Below, in pieces: positions 55,691 through 64,000 of a stretch of 64,000 bases of DNA. Numbering within the stretch: the first letter of the stretch is position 1; each line of letters begins with the position of its first letter. Under the pieces are notes generated by a model. The model did no database searches, was not told the DNA's origin, and saw only the letters and a program-made list of their open reading frames with translations. The stretch lies in the NCBI GenBank assembly GCA_959347315.1, contig OY365806.1, positions 55,209,116-55,273,115 of the forward strand, written 5' to 3'. This DNA is from Bimastos eiseni (lineage: Eukaryota > Annelida > Clitellata > Crassiclitellata > Lumbricidae). Position numbers and translations under genes: made by a program.

Positions 55691-57836
55691 CCCACAATGT
55701 GCCGACCGCTGCGCCCTTATTCGCCCTCAGGACCATTGCCTAAAGCACTAGTGTCAGATCTTCTGCTCCCTTGGCCGTTTGGGTCTTCACCCTGTAACCC
55801 CGGGCGGGGGGGGGCCTTTATACCCTGGGCCACTGGGTCCCCGGCAGGATTTACTTACTGCATCCACCCAACGAGGATGCACTCGCCGAAATTTACTCTG
55901 GAATATGCAATTATGATCAAGACGCTTTGTGCATCCAGGGCTGAAGGCAAGAAACAGCAGAAGTCCTACATCTGGGCAAAGAAATGCAAACTCAAAGGAC
56001 CAAGTGATGATAGGTCTTAACAGTAAGCAAATTCCGATTATACTCTAACTTACATAAATTCAATTTTTTTACATTTACACCAATTCGAAACTAATGTGCT
56101 GCTCCACATGGAGCCATGCAGTAATTTCTGAACAGGTATGATTAGAATGAGAAGAATTTGTATTAACCCTATCTAATCCACGCTTAACTCATTTCCACAT
56201 CGACAAATTTGCTTTGTCCTATAATATACGGCAACAATCAGAGTTGGCGACGTGTCCAATTTTCATGACCCTACACATCCAAAATCGACCCCACCCAGCT
56301 TCTGCTGCCAAATATCTGACCCAAGCCAAACCATGAGGTGCTGGCAATTCGACCTACCCTTGCACAAACAATACTAATATTATTCTTTGTCAAATTCTAA
56401 TGTCGTAAAAACGCTAAACAGTCAGACCGTGATAGAGAATGATAATATTGACATTCAAGACTTATACTCATAAAGCATAATAGAGAAGATACACTTCGTT
56501 TGTTCCATATATTTCATCCTGAACTTACTTTCTCCATAAATTCATGCAAAAGGATTCTGGATATTACTAGGTACGTAAGTGTCCAGGCCGCATGCCCCAG
56601 CGTTGCATCCCTAGCTAACTCATACGCTTGTGACTGTTGACCCGTTGAAGCTGATCCATTGACCCTTCTCGGCTTTTTTCATACATTAATGATCAATTAT
56701 TCCATACGACATTTTGAAGGAACAAATCCGGTATTGCCCTAAATCATTACTTTAAATCCTTCATCATATTCATGTAAGCTGATGGTAATTGACTGACACC
56801 AGGGTTAGACGTGGAATGCGGTTACATCCCGATGGCGGCTTATTTAAGAGATTTTAAAATTTGGTGGGTCGAGGTCATAAATTGTATGGCTACTCAACGA
56901 CAACAACGATTATGTCATGCTTTGTCTCTGCCATTACCTTTTTGTCTCTATGTCTCAAGCTATCTATTTTTTCCCTCTTCATATATGCATATATATAAAT
57001 TTTTATATATACTTATAGATATAAATTGTATATGTGTACATCTTGTCTCGTATCAATTAGCTGCCCTTCTACAGCTTTCTGAATCGCCTATATAAATCGC
57101 CTGCATGATTAACTGGAACGAACCTTTTGCAACATAATACTACCAAGAGGTTTAACCTTTCAATGCCTGATTCTTTGTCTCAGTTGAAGTTAGTTCTAAG
57201 TCAACCACCTTTGTCTGCTGTTCAATCGGCTCTGTGATAGCCTTGGGACCTATTGTTTCCCTTAATCAAATGAGCTTAGTGTCTCTTGTCAATGGCCACA
57301 TGCACAAATTCGAAGATTTAAAATGCTGTGAATCATTAGCAAAAGCATAGCTTTTAAAAAAATCCCCCCAAGAAATGGTGGGTTGAAGTGGGTCCGGGTT
57401 TGGGACCCAACACTGCGTCGCCACATAAATATCACGTTTCATTCCACAAACGAGGAACGATTTACCGATGGCATATACATGGTCACTGAAACACACAGAG
57501 AAGTCATATGATACAATGTAAACAATGTAATTGCATACGAATGCGTGTTGCTGTTGCAGTGCCGTTGATAGGCGATACTTCGATTAAGTCCCGAACTGAA
57601 CTGTTCTCTATTCCACCTCGCGACATTTTCCTTGCCAAAAGGTATTTCGAAAATGAATACCTTAAGACCTTTTTAACTAAAGAGAGTGTGAATAATCGAA
57701 CTTAGATTTTACATCTGTGTAAGGGGCGGATTGTATCATAAGGCCGACGATAACGTAAACATCCGCTCAAATGCATGAGCCGCCAATCAAAAGTGGAATC
57801 GAATCGAAAGTGTTACCAGAGATCGTATAGTGCATA

Positions 57837-57837
<1 letters not shown>
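55691..57837. other. Intergenic 5' flank of SLC17
   Basis: Contains a short CpG-rich part (to about 55860), then AT-rich DNA. A 65-codon frame at 57508-57705 has no recognisable domain. Confidence 0.5.

Positions 57838-57898
<61 letters not shown>
57838..57898. repeat. (TA)n microsatellite
   Basis: About 60 bp of TA dinucleotides. Confidence 0.97.
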
Positions 57899-57900
<2 letters not shown>

Positions 57901-58149
57901 TGCTTGATATAAGTTTATTTAACGCGCATCCATAACAACGATGATATGCGTCAAACAAGTACAAGTATACAAGGTACATATTTACGTTTATGATAAGTGT
58001 CTTTAAGTGTCTCTCTTCTAGTTTTAATGTTTTTTAGGCAATGGTATGTAATATATTATAATATTGTATAGTAATGTTAACACTAATTTGTTCATTATAT
58101 ATTTAAAGTAGTCCTAGATCTTCCGACCAGAAACTGCCAGCCACTTGTA

Positions 58150-61100
58150 GATGGTGTCCAAGCAGCTGGTTTGACTGAGTGTGCTCAGTTCGTATGGCCA
58201 GGTTTTCCGTACGCACATCCGGATGAGTTCGTCCTGGAGGCCCAGCTGGGCCGGGCACTCCAGCAGGAAGTGGCGCACGGTTTCCTGGACGTCACCGCAC
58301 TCGTCGCAGTTCCCGGTCGGGTGGCGGCCCCACAGTACATTGCCCGAGCTTCCTAGAGCTCGAGCTTCGTCGGGATGGCGATGATGTCGTTGTTTAGCGC
58401 TCGCTTGCAGAGGGTGTCAGCGGTCTCGTTTCCCTCGATGCCGGTGTGTCCGGGGATCCAGACCAGGGTTGGGGTTGACTGGGTGCGTTGAGCGTAGGCG
58501 TCCAGCACGTGAAGCAGTTCCGTGAGCTGCTGTGGTCTGGCAGCGGACTGCTGTCGCGGCGAGGGAGTCGGAGAAGATGACGAGATGGTGTGCATCTTCG
58601 CTGGCGGCCCATTCCACAGCCCTCTTTATGGCCTCCAGTTCAGCTGCCAGGACCGATGAGCCGTCGCTCATTCGGCAGCTTTCGTGGTGGCCACTAGAGG
58701 GCACGTAGAATAAGCACGATACCCTACTTGCTGCGTTCTTGGCTCCATCCCTGTTGACAGCCACTCGCGCTTCGTTGGAGCGGGTGTGATCTTTGACCAG
58801 ATCTCTCTTTTTCAGAGGGTCATTCAGGTCGCCGATCTTCTGTGTCAGAGTGGTGTCTATCACAGATGGTCGCAGCAGCCACGGTGGTGTTGTGGTGCAG
58901 GCGAGCGGTTGGATATTTGGTGTTTCGATCTCTTGGTTGATCACTCTTGCTTTGATGCGGATGGGGTCGGTGTCGTCGTTGGTGTTTTTCAGTTTCCGAC
59001 CGCTGGTGATGGATTGCGTCGGGTGGTTCGGGATCGCGTTGACCTTCGTGATGAGCTCCATCATCAACCGTTTGCGCCGTAGATCGAGTGGCACTTCTCT
59101 GCATTCTACCTGCAGTGCAGCCAGATCCGTGACTCGTTCCTCGGAGCGCTCCAGAAGCGATACTCAGTGCCTTGTACTGGATTGTACTAAGCACCTTTTT
59201 CTGATTTCTGGAGGCGCTGTCGTAGGCGACGCAGCCGTAGTATATCACCAGTAGGGTGTCCTTCGATGCTCCCCAGTGCGAGCCCGCAATAGCGCGCATC
59301 AGGTTGAGGCGCTTCTTGCAGCGATCAGCGATGTAGCTGATGTGGTCGCACCAGGTGAGATGTCTGTCGAAGATCACCCCCAGAAACTTGACGTTGTTGT
59401 TGTAGGTCAACGGAGTGGTCCCGAGCTTCAGCGGTCGGTGGGCTGCAGGTGTGCCGCAGCGGTGGAATTCTACGGCGATCGTTTTTGTTGACGACACCTT
59501 GAAGCCCCATCTGTCGAAGTATTTTTTGATTTGGTCCAGGTAGTTTTGCAGATGGCGCCGATTCACTTCCGGGTTTGGGCCAGCTCTCCAGATGGCGCTC
59601 TCGTCCGCGTAGAGAGAAAGCCTTACGTCGTTCTGTGGCTCCGGAATGTCATTCAACATAATGATGAAGAGCACAGGGCTGGTGACACTGCCCTGTGGGG
59701 ATCCGTTCTCCATGAGGAAGAGATCGGACAGCTCTGAGCCCACGCGGACACGGATGTGTCGGTCGGTCAGGAAGTCCCGGATCCAGTTGAACATTTGACC
59801 AGAGATATTGTGCTGCTGTAGCTTCGACAGCAGCCCATCTGTCCAGATTAGATCGAAGGCCTTCTCTAAATCTACGAAGACGCCAGTGAGGCTGAACTTT
59901 GAGTGAATGGCGCGTTGGATGTCGTCTTGAAGGCGGACGATGTGATCCTGGCAGCTTCGCAGTCTGCGGAAGCCCGACTGGTGCTTGTTGAAGCGGTGAT
60001 TGGTTTCCATGTGCCAGCCTGTCGGTCACTAACCGCTCCATCAGTTTGCACAAGACGGATGTCAGTGCAATGGGGTGGTAAGAGTTTCCGTCGTAGACTG
60101 GCTTTTGTGGCTTCTGGATAGGGACAACGATGGAGTTCTTCCAGCAGGCCGGAAGTCGTCCATGTTGCCAGACCGCGTTGTATAGCTCCAGCAAGACTAG
60201 CAGACTTGGATGCGGAAGCTGGGCCAGGATCTCATAGGTGATGGTGTCCTCTCCTGGACTCGTGTCCTTTCTACCGGCAGCTGTCCCCCATGGAGCTCCT
60301 CCGAGTGCTCGTCCTCAAAGGCGGATTTGCGCTCGTGATCTCCCACCGGACATCTTTCTCATCGTTCCCCAGACTTTTCCAAGCTTGGTCTTGTCGCTCA
60401 GCGTGGTGCAGTAGTCTTTCCAGGAGGCCTTCTGCGCGTTCTTGATGACTCTCTGGGTGATTCCTTTGATGCGTCGGTATTCTAAAGCATCCGCCGAGTG
60501 CCTGGTCTTCTGCATCTTCTTGCGGGCCTCTGTGCGCTCCTCGACGTGTCGTGTGCACTCGTCTGTCCAGTACGGCACACTCTTGACCTTCTCCTTGGCA
60601 GGAGTCGATCGTGGAATGTGCCGCGTGGCGATCTCCAGCAGCGAGCCGAGGAAGTTGGAGTGGCTCGCTTCGATATCGTCGGTGATGTGTGCGACGGTGA
60701 GTTTTGTCCTGCAGTCGTCTTTGAAAGCCGTCCAGTCACCCTTTCGGTGTAGCCACCTAGGGATGAAGGCTTTCTTGACAGGGACTGCATCCTCGATGTT
60801 GATGAGGATGGGCGAGTGGTCGCTTGCCATGGAGTCGTCAAGGACCGTCCAAGTGCACTTCCGTGCCAAGGGTGTCGAGGCCATAGCAAGGTCGAGTTGA
60901 CCGGCAGCTCCGGTGGCGTGGTTGGCGGTAGTCGGGGCGCCGGTGTTGAGGGCGACGTAGGCGTTGGCCTCCATGTCGTCCTCTAGCCGGCGTCCTCGTG
61001 CATCGGTGGTTCTGCACCCAAAGAGCGTGCTGGGCGCGTTGAAGTCTCCCAGCATGACTGCTGACCTGTCTTGGAAGAATCGAGAGTAGATGTCCGGTGG

Positions 61101-61430
61101 CAGAGGGTTTCCAGTTTGAGGTGGTCGATGGTAGACGTTGACGATTTTGATCTTACCTGGTAGTCCGTCGAGCATGATGGTGATCGACTCCGGTACTTCA
61201 GTGGTGTCGATCGTTCAGAAGGCGATGCCGGTCTTCACGAACGTTGCAACTCCTCCTCCAGCCTCTCCAGTGGATCCATCATGCCGCACGCAGGTGTAGC
61301 CGGGTAGTTCGAAGTTGATGTTTGTCCTCAGCCATGTTTCCTTGATGCAGATGATCGTCGGCGGTGCGTCAGCTCCCCTAGGCGGGGTCTGAGGCTACAT
61401 GCGTTCCACTGGAGTATTTGGAGGTCCGTG
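58150..61430 (-). pseudogene. Retrotransposon ORF2: endonuclease, reverse transcriptase, RNase H (broken)
   Basis: Endonuclease: LQILQWNACSLRPRLGEL, a deletion, then CIKETWL, FELPGYTCVRHDG, a TGA stop at 61215-61217, VNVYHRPP, MLGDFNA and SDHSPI. Reverse transcriptase: WKNSIVVPIQKP, a frameshift near 60010, SGFRRLRSCQDHIV, GVFVDLEKAFDLIW, GSPQGSVTSPVLF and YADE (59600-59611) where the family has YADD, then VKFLGVIFD. After a further shift near 59110-59150: RNase H with DGAK, LAAELEAI and FSDSLAA, then, in another frame, VWIPGHTGIEGNETAD. C-terminal zinc motif CDECGDVQETVRHFLLECP at about 58240-58300. At least four frameshifts and a changed catalytic residue: not functional. Confidence 0.9.
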
Positions 61431-61572
61431 GTATAGGATGTCGGTTGCATTGGCTGACGTGGCGCTCGTGGCACCGGAGGAAAGGGCGTAGGCGGTCGTC
61501 ACCGCGCCGCACACCTGCTCAAGCGGGATCCTGAAGACGGCCTGGATGGTGGTAGCTAGGATCTCGATCAGC

Positions 61573-63153
61573 CTAGAGGCAGAGATCAAGCCGACCACCG
61601 TTGGTCTCCATAACTCTCACGAACAGGGTGCAGGCACGGTTCAGAGCGTCAAGCGCATCCCTCTGTACATTTCCGGTCTCGGTCGTCGCCACCACCTCCT
61701 GTTGTCCATGGGGCACGACAGGAGTTGGCGCAGTCGGTGGGTTCACCTGCAACCGTTTACGGACTGGGATGCCAGAAGGACGCGAGCCTTCCGACTCCGC
61801 CTTGGCACTCCCTCCGGCGCTCGGAGCACCAGCTGCCGCCGTTGTCGTGTTGACCGCACCGGCCGTTGCTCCAGTGGTCTTCGACATCGTCTTTGTCACG
61901 GGAGCATCCGTGGTGTTCTTCCGTGAGCGAGCAGTCCGAAGGGCATCGCTGTACAGCCTCTCTTCCTCCTGGACGCTGATGGTGGTAGCGGTCTTGGCCA
62001 GCGTGTACTTCGGACAGCTGTTAGTCATCGCAGGATGAGGGCCGCCGCAGGCTGCACACTTCGGCTGCTCGCGCTTTGAACACTCGGTGTGCTTGTGGTC
62101 GCCGGCACAGATCCCGCATTGTTGAGTTTTCCTACAAAATTTGGCTACGTGGCCGAAAGATAGACAGCAAAAACAGCGTGTAGGGGGTGGTACATAATCA
62201 TACATTTTAAAGCACAGAAAGCCAACATGCAGCTTGGCAGGTGCGACTGAACCAGGTTCCAATTCAATCTTCACCGCCGTGGTCGGGATCTTAACCTTAT
62301 TCTGGATCTTAAGGATCCGTTCTATCTTAATGACGCGGAGGTTTTCCAGACTCTCCAGGCTGCTAAAAATACCGGCATCACTTAGGGTGATGGATACGCC
62401 CTTTATTACTTTTTGGACGTACCTGCCTCTGTGTCTCACAACTTCGCGTGGTTCGGACACTTTAACCTGATAACCACAGAGGTCTGTGGTAGTGAGCAGT
62501 GAGCCCTGTGTGCTCTGCTCTCAGGTCCGCCCAAGTGGACGCGCATACACGTTGCAGACGGGGCAGGCACATTCGCTGTCAGAGGGCCAAACTGTCTGTT
62601 CAGCTCCGCCCTGACCAGTGGGGCGTTAACTTTAGATAAACAAACGCCAAAAACTCTATAAACAGCCGGTTCTCAACAGACCGGCTTATCGTCACACGGG
62701 CGGGAGGGGCCTTCTCCACTGCCGTCACCAGTGCGGCAGGTTCGACGCTCTTCGGAACGCTTGGCAGGTTCCGCCTCACTGGGACTTTTGCCGATTTCAT
62801 CATCGGCTTCTGAACCGTAGTCCTACTGTCCTTACGGTAGGAATCCAGATTTGCCTCAGTTTTGCGAATTTTGATTCGCTTCTCGCGCTTGGCAGCTTTT
62901 TCTGCCTTACTGGTGACGGTCTTATACTCGACCCCTCTACCATCATTGTCTGAGTCATTTTCAGACTCAGTTGTACAAATAAAAGATTTGCTTCCGCTAC
63001 CAGCGGATTCGTCACTGCGGCTCGCTCGTTTTTGGACGGGGTCAACACCGTCAGGTCCATCGGCGTGCCAGCATCGGGTCGAGCTCGAGGCTCAGACCCG
63101 GAGGCGAGGGGTCTCTCGCTAGAACTCATGTCCAGCGAGAGGCGCGTACGCAA
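61573..63153 (-). pseudogene. Retrotransposon ORF1 (Gag-like, three zinc knuckles), frameshifted
   Basis: The N-terminal part (62800-63153) is Ser/Lys-rich. The frame changes near 62890, and the downstream segment (62600-62803 and on) leads to the intact 295-codon part 61573-62460. This holds FCCLSFGHVAKFC (CX2CX4HX4C), CGICAGDHKHTEC (CX2CX3H-type) and CAACGGPHPAMTNSC, the three-knuckle array of I/Jockey-type ORF1 proteins that bind the element RNA. An alanine/threonine-rich linker (GATAGAVNTTTAAAGAPSAG) follows. The end overlaps the start region of ORF2. Confidence 0.85.
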
Positions 63154-63170
63154 TTTTTTATCTAAGCTAG

Positions 63171-63639
63171 TACAGTTACGTTAGACTAAGTCTAGTTATA
63201 TTTAAGCGAACAGTTAAATCGTTACAATATTTAAGATTTAAAATATCTAAACGCAAGATTAGATACGATCACATAGTAGACAAAGCAATTTGAGCTAATA
63301 TCTAACGACTAGAAAAATAGAAATATAAAATCACAAATGTATATTCAAAACACGTGTACGACTCACCGCGTGTAACCTTTCTTTGTCTTCTTTGTCTTTG
63401 TCTCAATAATCAATAGACCTGTCGATGTAATGTAATGCAAATCCTCGAAAATTTCTCAGCGCCCACAAAAGCCACGTCTGGGAGACCAGCTATCACCGGC
63501 GCTATACCAAATCAAGTCGGCAGTAGTCATCCCTCTCGTTTCTTTCCGGTGCCAGGTCAAAATCCGGGGGTCAAGCCGAGGAGACAGCATGGTGCTACGA
63601 TGGTAGTCGATTATGAGGGTGGTCATGTGGTAGCACAGG
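63171..63639. other. Flank between two retroelements
   Basis: AT-rich DNA that may include the 5' leader of the retrotransposon. Nothing else recognised. Confidence 0.4.
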
Positions 63640-64000
63640 AGTAGCACTGGATAGGACACATTGAAGAGTTCGGTTTTAGTCGTGAATGGAAATAAAAATA
63701 GCAGAGGATGATGAAAGCTGAGTTGAAATGTGGGGAGGAGCAAACTGACGGAGTTCTTTTGGGAGTCCGTTCCAAAGTGGTAAGGAGCGGTTGCAGAATT
63801 TCAGAGACGATGAGAGTCGAGATAGAGAAAGATATGACGATGACAAAGAGCGAGTTGATCCGGGCGGTTGGATTGTAAGGAGTTGACGAATGTATTAGAG
63901 GGTTGAGAGGTTTGAAGTGCGTTGTAGGTGATAGATACAACTTTGTAGTGGATGCGTTGAGGCACTTTAAGCCAATGAAGTGATTTTAAGACAGAGGTTA
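63640..64000 (-). mobile_element. CR1/L2-like LINE reverse-transcriptase fragment, cut by the window edge
   Basis: The minus strand reads LKSLHWLKVPQRIHYKVVSI then TYNALQTSQPS, matching the LxxLHWLxVxxRIxYKVxxLTYxALxxxxP motif of CR1/L2-type enzymes, followed with frame changes by STRSLSSSYLSLSRP and FCNRSFTTLER. It is a degenerate fragment and continues beyond the window. Confidence 0.7.

Larger units (their letters stand above)
58100..63170 (-). mobile_element. Degraded non-LTR retrotransposon with RNase H (I/Jockey-superfamily type)
   Basis: About 5.1 kb on the minus strand in the order ORF1 (zinc knuckles), endonuclease, reverse transcriptase, RNase H, C-terminal CCHC motif. This order with an RNase H domain fits the I superfamily (I, Nimb, LOA and relatives); the clade needs a tree. 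It is GC-rich compared with its flanks. Frameshifts, stops and a deletion in the endonuclease make it inactive. I did not identify a clear 3' tail or target duplication; ends are approximate. Confidence 0.9.

Noticed and set aside
55468..55695. Extension of SLC17 exon 1 upstream to an open start at 55695
   Set aside because: The extra sequence is an imperfect tandem duplication with no resemblance to SLC17 N-termini.
58786..59254. Plus-strand open frames of 98 and 153 codons
   Set aside because: Antisense shadows of the GC-rich retrotransposon ORF2.
61546..62038. Plus-strand open frames of 126 and 145 codons
   Set aside because: Antisense to the retrotransposon ORF1, which has clear zinc knuckles on the other strand.
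1..64000. CRISPR arrays, bacterial operons, riboswitches or prophage
   Set aside because: The window is eukaryotic; the regular repeats seen are satellites and MITE arrays without CRISPR-type spacer structure.

Overview
The window is nuclear DNA from an animal, not a bacterium: coding sequence is split by GT-AG introns of about 0.1 to 4 kb, the bulk is AT-rich, and transposon-derived repeats lie everywhere. The frequent AGGCCTA-type words, tRNA-derived SINEs, hAT, Tc1/mariner, Helitron and LINE remnants and the protein similarities suggest a marine invertebrate deuterostome, possibly an echinoderm. That placement is an inference of moderate to low confidence.

Three host genes are supported. 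(1) 9929-11060, minus: a peptide-type rhodopsin-family GPCR that looks closest to somatostatin/allatostatin-C receptors. Its first coding exon ends inside helix 8, and its third extracellular loop is expanded by triplet-like sequence. (2) 28266-43632, plus: a complete PIF1 DNA helicase gene in 11 coding exons; joined in phase they encode 617 residues. (3) 43907-55074, plus a tentative first exon near 55467, minus: an SLC17 (sialin-like) anion transporter in 11 exons, convergent with PIF1 and only 274 bp from it. One of its introns uses a GC-AG donor.

Pseudogenes and mobile DNA: 23602-25095 is a broken copy of a protein kinase A regulatory subunit (two cyclic-nucleotide-binding domains) with an in-frame stop and a 739-bp hAT element bounded by a near-perfect 8-bp target duplication. 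A second hAT element of 1026 bp (38156-39181) sits inside a minisatellite in a PIF1 intron. A Helitron-like element lies in the preceding part of the same intron, and a Tc1/mariner MITE lies in PIF1 intron 1. Fragments of one or more CR1/L2-like LINEs lie in PIF1 and SLC17 introns and at the right edge. A nearly full-length but degraded non-LTR retrotransposon with zinc-knuckle ORF1, endonuclease, reverse transcriptase and RNase H occupies 58100-63170 on the minus strand.

Layout: 1-9000 intergenic repeats; 9010-11060 inverted-repeat element plus GPCR; 11.1-23.6 kb intergenic DNA with SINEs, palindromes and tandem repeats; 23.6-25.1 kb PKA-R pseudogene; 27.0-43.6 kb PIF1; 43.9-55.5 kb SLC17; 55.7-58.1 kb intergenic; 58.1-63.2 kb retrotransposon; 63.6-64.0 kb LINE fragment. 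I found no sequence evidence of a new multi-gene system. The novelty here is in gene structure and in how the mobile elements are nested.
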